Assembly (NCBI RefSeq): GCF_014222285.1
Contig: NZ_JACKZS010000001.1
Coordinates: forward strand, 62,001-126,000
Direction: 5' to 3'
Origin: Nostoc sp. UCD121
Lineage (GTDB): Bacteria > Cyanobacteriota > Cyanobacteriia > Cyanobacteriales > Nostocaceae
DNA length: 64,000 nucleotides
Part shown: positions 53,422-62,283 of the stretch, one piece after another
Layout of the letters: each line of letters starts with the position of its first letter
How positions within the stretch are numbered: position 1 is the stretch's first letter
Program-made: the position numbers and the translations under genes
The notes under the pieces: generated by a model
The model's input: only the letters and a program-made list of their open reading frames with translations
Database searches by the model: none
What the model was told of the DNA's origin: nothing

Positions 53422-54735
53422 TTAAGGAAATATTGCTAACTGGGTTTCCGGATCAAAAAAGTGAATTTTCTCTGGAGTTAGCGATAACCATAGTTGCTCA
53501 CCAGGTTGTACAAGACGATCTGGTGGGATTCGCACTTGCAGGGAATTGGCTGTAGTGGCAGGCTGAGAACCCGGTTCGGCAATCTTAACAGCGAGAAAGG
53601 AATCGTTGCCAAGATTCTCTACCAAATCTACTTGCACTGGTAGATTTTTGGTAGCAGGCATACTCAAGTTCAAGTGTTCTGGGCGAATGCCTAAAATTAG
53701 AGTTTTCCGATCATATTTTTGCAATGCTTTTCCCCAAAGTTCTGGGAGAGTAAAACGAAACTGGGAACAATTAATCAACAGAGGGGCATGAAATTCTACA
53801 GGAATAAAATTCATCGGTGGTGAACCAATGAACTCTGCGACAAAAAGATTGGCAGGGCGGTTGTAAAGTTCTAAAGGAGAAGCAACTTGCTGAATTTTAC
53901 CCTCAGACATAATCGCAATGCGATCGCCCATTGTCATCGCTTCTGTTTGATCGTGGGTGACGTAAATTGTCGTTGTCCCCAGTTGACGCTGCAATTTGAC
54001 TATTTGGGCGCGGGTTTCTGCCCGCAGTTTGGCATCTAAGTTAGAAAGCGGCTCATCCATTAAAAACACTTGGGGGTCACGCGCGATCGCTCTTCCCAAT
54101 GCAACCCGTTGTCTTTGCCCCCCAGATAGCTGTTTAGGTAAGCGATTCAGCAATGTTTCGATTTGTAACAGTTGGGCAACACTACGCACCTGCTGATCCA
54201 CCGCCCGTTCTTTGTCAGAGATGTAGCGCAGTCCTTTAGGTAACTTTCTTGTCGCCCCCACGAAGAGATTTTCTGCCCATGTCCGAAGATAGGGAGTATT
54301 TTCTCCTTTGCTCCCCTGCTCCTCGGCTCCCCTGCTTCCCCTACGCCGTAATCCAAAAGCGATGTTGTCATACACCGTCATGTGCGGATAAAGGGCGTAA
54401 TTTTGAAACACCATTGCGATGTCGCGTTCCTTGGGCGGTAGGTCATTGATCAAGCGATCGCCTACCCAGATATTACCGCCAGTCATCGTTTCTAACCCAG
54501 CGATTAACCGCAGCAAGGTACTTTTCCCACAACCAGAAGGGCCTACCAGCACCATAAACTCGCCATCTGCGATCGTCAGGTTAATCCGCCGCAAAACGTT
54601 GACACTTCCTGCACGTTCTTGCGCTGCATCAGTTTTCTCCCCAAGTGTGGGGGAAGATTGCTTTTGTGAGGTAACATCTTCGCCTTTACGTGAGGAAAAA
54701 CTTTTATAAACGTTTTCTAAAATAACTTGGGACAC
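53422..54735 (-). CDS. Sugar-type ABC transporter ATPase (MalK/UgpC class) with insert
   Basis: ATPase subunit of a carbohydrate importer. Walker A GPSGCGKST (65-73), Q-loop MVFQNYALYPH (108-118), signature LSGGQRQR (203-210), Walker B VFLMDEPLSNLDAK, H-loop YVTHDQTEAM, and a C-terminal MalK-type regulatory domain (LGIRPEHLNL). 437 aa is longer than usual because of a linker at residues 16-45 and an insert at about 130-175 (RRRGSRGAEEQGSKGE, then ATRKLPKGLRYISDKE). The first part of the insert is encoded by repeat-like DNA. Transporter partners are not in the window. Confidence 0.92.
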   Translation of the reverse strand: MSQVILENVYKSFSSRKGEDVTSQKQSSPTLGEKTDAAQERAGSVNVLRRINLTIADGEFMVLVGPSGCGKSTLLRLIAGLETMTGGNIWVGDRLINDLPPKERDIAMVFQNYALYPHMTVYDNIAFGLRRRGSRGAEEQGSKGENTPYLRTWAENLFVGATRKLPKGLRYISDKERAVDQQVRSVAQLLQIETLLNRLPKQLSGGQRQRVALGRAIARDPQVFLMDEPLSNLDAKLRAETRAQIVKLQRQLGTTTIYVTHDQTEAMTMGDRIAIMSEGKIQQVASPLELYNRPANLFVAEFIGSPPMNFIPVEFHAPLLINCSQFRFTLPELWGKALQKYDRKTLILGIRPEHLNLSMPATKNLPVQVDLVENLGNDSFLAVKIAEPGSQPATTANSLQVRIPPDRLVQPGEQLWLSLTPEKIHFFDPETQLAIFP

Positions 54736-54902
54736 AACTAATTATTTGATTGGGAATTGGGAATTGGAGGATAATTACGACTGACTAATGACAGTTTAGC
54801 GCCCATAATACACGTTCTCTGTAAATACGAAAAGTTAACAAAATAGTTTGCACCATCAAAAGCAAACTACGCTAGATTTTAGGGCTGTCAGGAGGTGTTG
54901 TT

Positions 54903-56159
54903 ATGACTACCGATCTACCTCAAAATCTTTCCTCAGATCCAAATATTAACCCTGTCCATGACATTGTAGACGTACAAACCACAGATTGTTGCATTGTGGG
55001 TGGGGGCCCAGGCGGAGCAGTTTTGGCGCTGTTGTTAGCGCGTCAAGGCATTTCGGTGATGCTGCTGGAAGCACACAAAGACTTCGATCGCGACTTTCGC
55101 GGCGATACGATTCATCCATCGGTGATGGAAATTATGGAAGAATTGGGACTTAGCGATCGCTTGCTAGAACTCCCCCATGCGAAAATGCGCCAAATTAGGT
55201 TTAAAACTCCTGAAGATACTGTCACTTTGGCAGATTTTAGTCACCTAAAAACCCGCTACCCCTACATTACGATGCTTCCCCAGGTGAAATTTCTGGAGTT
55301 CATCACCCAAGAAGCACAAAAATATCCTAGTTTCCATCTGGTAATGGGTGCGAATGTGCAAGAATTAATTGCCGAAAATGGCGTAATTCAAGGTGTCCGC
55401 TATCGGGGAGGCGGTGGTTGGCATGAAATCCGAGCAATACTGACGGTGGGTGCAGACGGTCGTCACTCACGTTTACGCCACCTAGGTGAGTTTGAGTCCA
55501 TCGAAACCTCGCCGCCAATGGATATTCTTTGGTTTCGCCTACCCCGTCAGCCAGAAGACCCTGAAGGGGGAATGGGGCGCTTTGGTAAAGGTAAAATCAT
55601 CGCCATGCTTGACCGTGGTGATGAGTGGCAAGTTGCCTATATCATCACCAAGGGAGGCTATCAAAAATTGCGGGCTGAGGGTTTGGAGGAATTAAAAAAA
55701 TCTGTTGTGGAAGTAGTGCCAGAATTCCAGCAACGCATCCAAAATTTACATGACTGGTCACAAATAGCTTTTCTTTCAGTCGAATCCAGTCGCGTGAAAC
55801 GCTGGTATCATCCGGGACTGTTACTCATTGGTGATGCTGCTCATATCATGTCCCCCGTGGGTGGAGTTGGGATTAACTACGCAATTCAAGATGCTGTCGT
55901 CGCTGCGAATGTACTCAGCAAACCGCTCAAAAACCGACAAGTACAACTTAGCGACCTAGCAAAAGTACAACGTCAACGCGAGTTGCCCACACGCATCATT
56001 CAGGCGTTTCAAACTTTTATCCAAAAGCGGGTATTTGTCCCAGTTCTCACCTCAAAGAACACCTTTGTACCACCTGCGTTTTTGCGCTTACCCATCTTGC
56101 GCGACCTTCCAGGTAGATTGATTGCCTTGGGTGTTTTTCCAGTTCACGTCAAGACTTAA
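54903..56159 (+). CDS. FAD-dependent monooxygenase, PHBH/UbiH-like
   Basis: 418 aa with a strong aggaggt ribosome site. Dinucleotide fold CCIVGGGPGGAVLALLLARQG, DG motif TVGADGRHSRLR, and GD motif LLIGDAAHIMSPVGGVGINYAIQDA mark a class A flavoprotein monooxygenase or a geranylgeranyl-reductase relative. The absence of a membrane helix argues for a soluble enzyme. Substrate unknown. Divergent from the ABC ATPase gene. Confidence 0.88.
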   Translation: MTTDLPQNLSSDPNINPVHDIVDVQTTDCCIVGGGPGGAVLALLLARQGISVMLLEAHKDFDRDFRGDTIHPSVMEIMEELGLSDRLLELPHAKMRQIRFKTPEDTVTLADFSHLKTRYPYITMLPQVKFLEFITQEAQKYPSFHLVMGANVQELIAENGVIQGVRYRGGGGWHEIRAILTVGADGRHSRLRHLGEFESIETSPPMDILWFRLPRQPEDPEGGMGRFGKGKIIAMLDRGDEWQVAYIITKGGYQKLRAEGLEELKKSVVEVVPEFQQRIQNLHDWSQIAFLSVESSRVKRWYHPGLLLIGDAAHIMSPVGGVGINYAIQDAVVAANVLSKPLKNRQVQLSDLAKVQRQRELPTRIIQAFQTFIQKRVFVPVLTSKNTFVPPAFLRLPILRDLPGRLIALGVFPVHVKT

Positions 56160-56431
56160 TTTTTGCCAAGAATTTTTTCTCTTTCTGAAAATAGTGGTAC
56201 AATTATACTACTCAATGCAGAATTGAATGCTCAATTTAGTCAAGCGAGAGTGGCAGACGGCATACTTAATGCTGTTCAAAGCGCTCGCTTGGCTTTTATG
56301 CTAGAAAGGACTAAAAACTCAGGCATTATTAAAAAATGCAAACAATTAAACATATCTAGATATTAATTGGCGCTACATAGAAAAACCCCAACTTTTTCAA
56401 TCAGTACTTTTTGCAGTCAGGAGTAATTTTA

Positions 56432-57004
56432 ATGAACAGCTGCGTTTTGATGGCGGAAATTATTAACGAGCCGCAACTCCGCTATACAGCCGATAATTTG
56501 GGAGTTACGGAAATGCTGGTGCAGTTTCCCAATTCCCTGAAACCAGAAGACCCGCCAGCCACCCTGAAAGTTGTCGGCTGGGGTAATTTAGCGACAGAAA
56601 TCCAGCAAAACTACCACCAAGGCGATCGCGTCATCTTGGTAGGGCGTTTAGGCATGAATACTGTTCCGATGGAAGGTTTTAAAGAAAAACGCGCTGAATT
56701 GACAGTACAACAAATTCAACCTGTTGGAAATAGTTTTAATACCGATCCATTGCCTTCAGCAACCGTAACTCCATCATTCGCTGAAACTGCTCCACGACAA
56801 GCATCTTCAGCATCTCGTCCTCCCCAGAAAGAAGTTAACACTTACGAGTCACCACGTCCAGCGCCTACTCCGGCTGCAAATTCTGTTGGCGTTGCTCCCC
56901 AAGCGACAAGCTACGAACCCGTACCCCAATCTACAAATTATGAGCGAACCACTTATCCAGCAGTGAAAGCGGAAGAACCAGATCCAGATGATATTCCGTT
57001 CTAA
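56432..57004 (+). CDS. ssb: Single-stranded DNA-binding protein (SSB)
   Basis: OB-fold domain (residues 1-110: MNSCVLMAEIINEPQLRYTA, VVGWGNLATEIQQNYHQGD, LVGRLGMNTV), then a disordered Pro/Ser/Thr/Tyr linker and the acidic tip DPDDIPF, the site that docks repair proteins. 190 aa. aggag precedes the chosen ATG. The OB fold is divergent from E. coli SSB; cyanobacteria typically hold two SSB-like genes and I cannot tell which is essential. A terminator follows. Confidence 0.88.
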   Translation: MNSCVLMAEIINEPQLRYTADNLGVTEMLVQFPNSLKPEDPPATLKVVGWGNLATEIQQNYHQGDRVILVGRLGMNTVPMEGFKEKRAELTVQQIQPVGNSFNTDPLPSATVTPSFAETAPRQASSASRPPQKEVNTYESPRPAPTPAANSVGVAPQATSYEPVPQSTNYERTTYPAVKAEEPDPDDIPF

Positions 57005-57064
57005 AGTTGGTAGTTGAGTGTGTATTCAATTTGCTAACTAATATTACGATTAGACAATTTCTAC

Positions 57065-57097
57065 AAATAGCCATCCTTGAGGATGTGCTATTTTTTT
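57065..57097 (+). terminator. Terminator of ssb
   Basis: Stem aaatagc-catcc / ggatg-t-gctattt with one bulge and a ttga loop, followed by a T-run (seven T in all). Confidence 0.85.
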
Positions 57098-57170
57098 GTC
57101 TGTGTTGACGCTTTACATTTTGTAGTGAAACATCGCTTAGTTTAGCTATCGAGTAAGTTAGAGATCAATA

Positions 57171-57297
57171 CGGTTCAGTTAAGGCTAAAAACTAAAACTG
57201 GCGTAGGTTGGGTTGAGGAACGAAACCCAACATTATCAAGGTTTGATTGGGTTGAGCGGCAGCGAAACTCAACCTACTATTCTTTTTAACTGAACTA
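57171..57297. repeat. Nested palindromic element, 127 bp
   Basis: Outer inverted repeat ttcagttaa / ttaactgaa encloses an inner hairpin at 57203-57277 (gtaggttg... / ...caacctac). The inner part is the same family as 18284-18364; the outer motif cggttcagttaagg also occurs at 7868-7882. Confidence 0.8.
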
Positions 57298-57358
57298 GAG
57301 ATAGAGAAAGTTATACTATTTTTAATAAATGTTTGTTTGCAACACTTGATGGTATTGA

Positions 57359-57661
57359 ATGACTACACCTGACGAGTTAATCACGATACTTGACCGCATC
57401 ATAGATGGTAAAAAAGATAAACAGGATATTACTCTACTGCGACAATGGCTAGAAAATAGTAGTAATCAGAATTGTGTGCAGTCAGCTAAATATATAGTTA
57501 ATACCTCTGATAGCAACAATATTCATATTGGCGATCGCATCATCAACGAAGGTATTAATGAAGAAACGATCGCAATTCTTCGACAGATACAAGAAATAGT
57601 CCAGAAAATCAGCATTGAAACAGCTTCACAGGCAATATTCCCAGATTTCTCTTATATCTAA
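57359..57661 (+). CDS. Effector-associated-domain-like N-terminal module (frameshift-separated from FGS part)
   Basis: 100 aa. Residues 1-50 (MTTPDELITILDRIIDGKKDKQD...) form a helical bundle like the small effector-associated domains of bacterial conflict systems (I think of EAD10). Then comes NNIHIGDRIINEG, a short beta motif, and helices (NEETIAILRQIQEIV). The frame ends at TAA 57661; the FGS gene is open in another frame from before this point. One extra T near 57638 would explain the break: without it the protein reads ...ETASQAISQISL... into the FGS part. Promoter just upstream. Confidence 0.65.
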   Translation: MTTPDELITILDRIIDGKKDKQDITLLRQWLENSSNQNCVQSAKYIVNTSDSNNIHIGDRIINEGINEETIAILRQIQEIVQKISIETASQAIFPDFSYI

Positions 57662-58574
57662 TATTTCTCCTCCAGATACAAATGAAAAGTTTGTAGTTCT
57701 AACTAATTCACAAACGCCACTGCTTCCTCCTCCAACAATACCAAATATCACAAAGTTCGAGTTTGAAGTTATAACTATAGACACTGAAGGAATAGAAATT
57801 AAGCGTTGTCTTAAACAAGCTGAGTATTTTAGAGAAAATTTAGCAGATACTATTGTATTGGAAATGGTTTTTATTGCTGGTGGTAAATTTAAAATGGGCG
57901 CACCTCAAGATGAATCTGAATCAGTTGAAGATGAACGTCCCCAGCACATAGTAACTCTAAATTCCTTTTACATTGGGAAATATCCTATTACCCAAGCACA
58001 GTGGAGAGTTATTGCAAAGCTTCCAAAAATTAGACGCTCTCTTGAACTAGAACCATCTTGTTTTAAAGGAGATAACTTACCTGTAGAAAGAGTTTCTTGG
58101 TATGATGCACAAGAGTTTTGTGAGCGAATTTCACGAGAAACAGGAAGAAAATACCGCTTACCTAGCGAAGCTGAATGGGAATACGCTTGTCGCGCTCAAA
58201 CATCAACTCCATTTCATTTTGGCAGAACAATTACGCCAAAATTAGCAAAATATTTTGCTCAAAGTGAAAATATTAATAGTACTTTTCACCAAAAGACAAC
58301 ACAAGTTGGCAATTTTCTACCCAATGCCTTTGGAATATATGATATGCATGGATTAGTTTGGGAGTGGTGTGAAGATTATGAACACGACGACTATCAAGAC
58401 GCACCATCAGACGGTAGTTCTTGGGTGAATAAGGGAAATTCCGAATATCGAATTTTGCGGGGAGGTTCCTGGGATTCTCCTGCTCATTTGTGTCGTTCTG
58501 CATCTCGGTTTTCAGAAATGGCAAGTGCTACCGATCCTAAATTTGGTTTTCGGGTTGTCTGTTCTTCAACATAA
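57615..58574 (+). CDS. Formylglycine-generating-enzyme (FGS/SUMF1) domain protein
   Basis: 319 aa if read from a weak TTG inside the upstream gene; more likely the second half of one frameshifted gene of about 404 aa (57359-58574). The FGS domain (about residues 70-319) has EMVFIAGGKFKMGAP, RPQHIVTLNSFYIGKYPITQAQW, LPSEAEWEYACRA, GLVWEWCED and RILRGGSWD...FGFRVVC. In true FGE two Cys form the active site; here only the second (HLC) is present and the first aligns with Ser, so enzyme activity is unlikely. Such folds act as ligand-binding (C-type lectin-like) parts in conflict systems. Confidence 0.8.
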   Translation: MKQLHRQYSQISLISNISPPDTNEKFVVLTNSQTPLLPPPTIPNITKFEFEVITIDTEGIEIKRCLKQAEYFRENLADTIVLEMVFIAGGKFKMGAPQDESESVEDERPQHIVTLNSFYIGKYPITQAQWRVIAKLPKIRRSLELEPSCFKGDNLPVERVSWYDAQEFCERISRETGRKYRLPSEAEWEYACRAQTSTPFHFGRTITPKLAKYFAQSENINSTFHQKTTQVGNFLPNAFGIYDMHGLVWEWCEDYEHDDYQDAPSDGSSWVNKGNSEYRILRGGSWDSPAHLCRSASRFSEMASATDPKFGFRVVCSST

Positions 58575-58583
58575 ATGGGTGAA

Positions 58584-61157
58584 TTATGGTGTCATTAATT
58601 GTATAATTCTTGTTTTTATATCTTCAATAGATAATGAATCAGAAATTTGTATGCTTGTCTCTCGACGGATTTGAACTTTAGAATTCAACGATCTACTACA
58701 CTGCTTTCTATAAGGATGAGAAAGCCAATTCCAACTTCCAACAACAGCAAATTTAGTATCGCAGACCAATATTTTTTCATTTGTTCCTCTACTATCTATA
58801 TATATTTTTTTACCTAAGCAACTTAAATGCGAACCAGGGTACTGAGAAAATAATTCCTCCAACTTCTTCTCAAGCTCCGGGTCGTTGCCATCGTTCTCTT
58901 CACTACTTTTATTACCATAAATAAGCCTAACTTTAACTCCTTTTTCTAAAGCTGAAACAATATCATTTACAAACCGTTTTGATTCATTACCGCGAATCCA
59001 AGGTGTGACAATTGCTAACTCTTGTTCAGCTTGTTCAATAGCATCTCTAAAAACTTTTAAATGGTCACAATCATAAACTACAATACCTCCTGGCTGCGGT
59101 TTTGGAATTTCAGCTTCAGATTTGTAATCTAAAATATCTCCATACTCCCGAATGTGTTCAACGAGCTGACGGGTAAGCTTACCTTTTTCTAATCTATAAA
59201 GGTTCCCAACTAAAATAAATAGTTCTTTTGCTCTCGATACGGCAACGTTAAGTAGGTTTGGGCGCTTGTTAATCCAGTTAATATTATCTTGTGTTCCACA
59301 TACTTTTGTAGATAAGATAATCACTTTTTTCTCAGAACCTTGGAAAGTGTGAATTGTCCCAACAGATTTTTTATCTAACCCAGAGAATTTTTGAGTTAGA
59401 TTTTCTCTCAAAGCCATAGCATGAACGTTAAATGGCGAAATAACACCGATATCTTGTAATGAATAACCTTGCTTTTGTAAGTGCTGGATTACATCACTCA
59501 CAGCGAGAATTTCTTCTTCATTAACATTACGACTAATACTTCCCTCAACATGGTAAGCAACTAAGTGTGAGTTTAATAAAGAAGTAACTGGTTCTGTTTT
59601 TACTTCTAATCCATATTGAGCAATGGTATTGCAGTATTCAATTATGCTAGGTTGGCAACGGTAATGCTCAATCAAACAAATTCCTTGACCTTTATCATTG
59701 TCTTCTCCAGTTGCTCCAGCAGCGCGATGATAGCTAGTAGCGCTATGTTCTTCCTCTGGACTGTAACGATGGTAATCAATTTCAGTTAATTCTCTGCCAA
59801 TAAACGCTGTTTGGCGATAATCATCGCGTCTTTGGTTACTGAGAGTGATTACAGGCTCTATTTGTAGAGGATCGCCTACAATAATAGCTTTACGCGATCG
59901 CACTAATAACGGAAAAGTCTTATGCAAGTCAATCATTCCTGCTTCATCTACAATTGTGCGATCAACACATTCCTCAACCCAAGGAAGTATATTTTTGATG
60001 GAAAGCAATGTACTTGTAATCACGGGAAAAAATAAACTCACATTTTTAATATGCTCATTCAGATTTTCTGCCATCTTCTTTTTATCTTTCCAATTTCCTC
60101 CAGCAAGAACATTTGAATATAGTTCCAAAGAACCTTTGACGCGCTCTTTATTACAGAGTGCTTGCTGAGTCATAAATTTCCGCGACAACTTAAATAGCTC
60201 TTTGTGCTGGTAATGAAAATTTTGGTAAAAAGAAGCATAATTATTGGTACTACTAATAACAGTTAAGTTATTAATGTCGCGCTTACTTTCAATTAGGCCA
60301 AGTACCCGTTGGACTACCTGTTGAGCGATGAGGTGAAGAATAAGGGTAGTTTTTCCAGAACCTGGCGGCCCTTGGACAGCAGTCATCGGTTCGGTTTGGG
60401 CGTGTTTTAACGCTGTAGATTGGGAGTTAGTCGGTGCATGGGTTGGGAAAGCACCCATGTAAGTAATTTCGTGTTGTGGAAGTTGAGGTACACCGAACAA
60501 ATATTCATAAGCTGGATGTTTTGGTTTCAACCACTTTTTTGAGCCTGACTTGATTTCTTTTAAGTCTTGCTTGAGATTCCAAGAATATGTTGCTCCTGTA
60601 AAGGCAAACAAGTATGGCTGTCGTTGAATTTGGTGGCGAGATCGAGGTATGGGAACATTTCGCATCCACTCTTCATAAGTTTGAAATTCTTGCCCAAATG
60701 TGGTTTCGAGAAATTGTCGCAGTCCATCTTGTGTAATCAACTGCTCCCGTTGTTGATCATCTAATCCCAGGAAGGTAGCTAAGTTATCTCCTGCTTCCAT
60801 CAGTTTTAATTCGTCAAGACTCCACCCTGTTTGTCGGTACTCTCCTTTGAAGATAGATGTAACATCCAAACTAAATAGAGGACAAAAATAAGATTTTCCT
60901 TTATCTACATCAATAAATTGGGGAAAAGACAATGCCCACACTGTTTCCTGTTGACCTTGTTGCACTTTGGAAACTTTTTGTTGCAGTTCTAAAAAAATGG
61001 TTGACTCAATCAATACATGGTCGTTCGCTAGCTTGACACCACGCTGTTTTACCGTATCCTGATTAGCTGCTTCAATCCTAGCGTTGCTATAATCATCCAA
61101 AGCAATGTAATCAAACCACGCATTGAGAATTGCATCTACCTTGTTAGCTGCGTTCAA
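58584..61157 (-). CDS. UPF1-type SF1 helicase with C-terminal PLD half-site
   Basis: 857 aa. N-terminal 240 residues of no known domain; SF1 helicase with Walker A GPPGSGKTT (263-271), Walker B TIVDEAGM (DEAG), motif III IIVGDPLQIEPV, motif IV LIEHYRCQPSIIEY, motif V GTIHTFQGSEKKVIIL and motif VI NVAVSRAKELFILVG. From about residue 690 a phospholipase-D-like domain; its HxKx4Dx6GSxN motif is present at 793-810 but with Asn793 for His, so nuclease action is doubtful unless dimeric or remodelled. It is the last gene of a minus-strand run with the caspase (102 bases) and NERD genes, and meets the FGS gene tail-to-tail 9 bases away. Confidence 0.88.
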   Translation of the reverse strand: MNAANKVDAILNAWFDYIALDDYSNARIEAANQDTVKQRGVKLANDHVLIESTIFLELQQKVSKVQQGQQETVWALSFPQFIDVDKGKSYFCPLFSLDVTSIFKGEYRQTGWSLDELKLMEAGDNLATFLGLDDQQREQLITQDGLRQFLETTFGQEFQTYEEWMRNVPIPRSRHQIQRQPYLFAFTGATYSWNLKQDLKEIKSGSKKWLKPKHPAYEYLFGVPQLPQHEITYMGAFPTHAPTNSQSTALKHAQTEPMTAVQGPPGSGKTTLILHLIAQQVVQRVLGLIESKRDINNLTVISSTNNYASFYQNFHYQHKELFKLSRKFMTQQALCNKERVKGSLELYSNVLAGGNWKDKKKMAENLNEHIKNVSLFFPVITSTLLSIKNILPWVEECVDRTIVDEAGMIDLHKTFPLLVRSRKAIIVGDPLQIEPVITLSNQRRDDYRQTAFIGRELTEIDYHRYSPEEEHSATSYHRAAGATGEDNDKGQGICLIEHYRCQPSIIEYCNTIAQYGLEVKTEPVTSLLNSHLVAYHVEGSISRNVNEEEILAVSDVIQHLQKQGYSLQDIGVISPFNVHAMALRENLTQKFSGLDKKSVGTIHTFQGSEKKVIILSTKVCGTQDNINWINKRPNLLNVAVSRAKELFILVGNLYRLEKGKLTRQLVEHIREYGDILDYKSEAEIPKPQPGGIVVYDCDHLKVFRDAIEQAEQELAIVTPWIRGNESKRFVNDIVSALEKGVKVRLIYGNKSSEENDGNDPELEKKLEELFSQYPGSHLSCLGKKIYIDSRGTNEKILVCDTKFAVVGSWNWLSHPYRKQCSRSLNSKVQIRRETSIQISDSLSIEDIKTRIIQLMTP

Positions 61158-61259
61158 AATTACCTCCAGATTGTGGTACTGATTTTAGTTTCCTATGTAT
61201 TATTACTAATTAACTGAGATACTAATTAAAATTACGCAAATATATACTTTACGCAGCAG

Positions 61260-62231
61260 TTATTTGTTGTAAACATCACCAATATGCAGATCGCTAGCTT
61301 TATTAATATTCGTGATAAACTTTCCATACTGGTTTATCGTCTCGGCAATTTTATTAATCTTTTGTGTAGCTTGGGGCTTGACTTCATCCCATCCCTTATC
61401 AGGTAAACCTTTACCACCCTGAAGTTTGGCAATTACAAAATCTCCTGCATCCACATCAAAATGCGGAATTTGTTCTGCTTTGTACAACTGACGCGCACTC
61501 TCAGGCACAGTTTTACCCAGATAATTCATTAAATTAGAAACCCGAACTTCTGTATCACCGGGCTGATTACCAGCACCATGCAAAGCTTCCAGAAAATGAT
61601 AAGTATAGATGCTGCTTGATTCATCTTTTATCCAAGATTGTTGCTCACCTTCAGAAGAAGTAAAAACTACTCTACCTTTGCCTTGTTTCAAATCATCAAT
61701 CAAACCTTTAGATGGAGCAACTCGAATAAAATCTTCAAATTCTTCTTCTAGTTCTAAATCAGCCTCTTTAGAAGTTGCCATTCCTGCTGCATGGCAGCTA
61801 TCAATCACAACTAATAAACGTTCTGCTTTTATTTGCCTTAATGCATCTGTGAAAGTTTCGGCTGCAAGTGCGGAACTAGCAAGCTTAGTTGGCTTAATAT
61901 CATGTTGTAGTAAATAATAATTTTGTGTATTTTTATCTATCCAGCCATGTCCTGAATAATAAACAAATATGGTTGCCTTAGTATCTGCGGCTGATTTCTC
62001 TTTTAACCAATTTAATCCATCTAGAATAGCGGCTTTATTTGCTTCTTGATTATTAAGCACCCGAATATGATTTTTATCATCGTTATAAGCACATAGTTGC
62101 GGGTCAATTAAAGCAGCATAAATTGCTTGAGTATCTTTTACTGTTACTGGTAGCGAAAGCTTACTATATTTAGACTCTCCTACACCAATTAATAGTGCAT
62201 AACCGTGAGTAAATTTATCGCTCACTTCCAT
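61260..62231 (-). CDS. Caspase-like protease (C14, metacaspase/orthocaspase type)
   Basis: 323 aa. Catalytic His95 in VYYSGHGW and Cys146 in VVIDSCHAAGM are both intact, with the p20-like strand GYALLIGVGESKY at the start. After about residue 265 comes a linker with a coiled-coil-like piece (KINKIAETINQYGKF) and the final residues ASDLHIGDVYNK, which hold the same HIGD motif as the EAD-like protein. No signal peptide, so cytosolic. Gap of 52 bases to the upstream NERD gene suggests one operon. Such caspases act as suicide effectors in defence systems. Confidence 0.88.
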   Translation of the reverse strand: MEVSDKFTHGYALLIGVGESKYSKLSLPVTVKDTQAIYAALIDPQLCAYNDDKNHIRVLNNQEANKAAILDGLNWLKEKSAADTKATIFVYYSGHGWIDKNTQNYYLLQHDIKPTKLASSALAAETFTDALRQIKAERLLVVIDSCHAAGMATSKEADLELEEEFEDFIRVAPSKGLIDDLKQGKGRVVFTSSEGEQQSWIKDESSSIYTYHFLEALHGAGNQPGDTEVRVSNLMNYLGKTVPESARQLYKAEQIPHFDVDAGDFVIAKLQGGKGLPDKGWDEVKPQATQKINKIAETINQYGKFITNINKASDLHIGDVYNK

Positions 62232-62283
62232 CTAACTCCATGTATATAAGTGATGCTTAAGTGATTTTACAGAGAATATTCTG

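Larger units (their letters stand above)
57005..57358. other. Gap between ssb and the candidate conflict island
   Basis: Contains the ssb terminator and a nested palindromic element (57171-57297). The EAD-FGS gene starts 61 bases after the element; its promoter may lie partly in it. Confidence 0.5.

Noticed and set aside
54903..56159. Calling the flavoprotein a specific UbiH or geranylgeranyl reductase
   Set aside because: General class A flavoprotein motifs only; nothing decides the substrate.
56163..56366. 67-aa ORF after the flavoprotein gene
   Set aside because: TTG start four bases after the stop of the previous gene without a ribosome site; low-information sequence.
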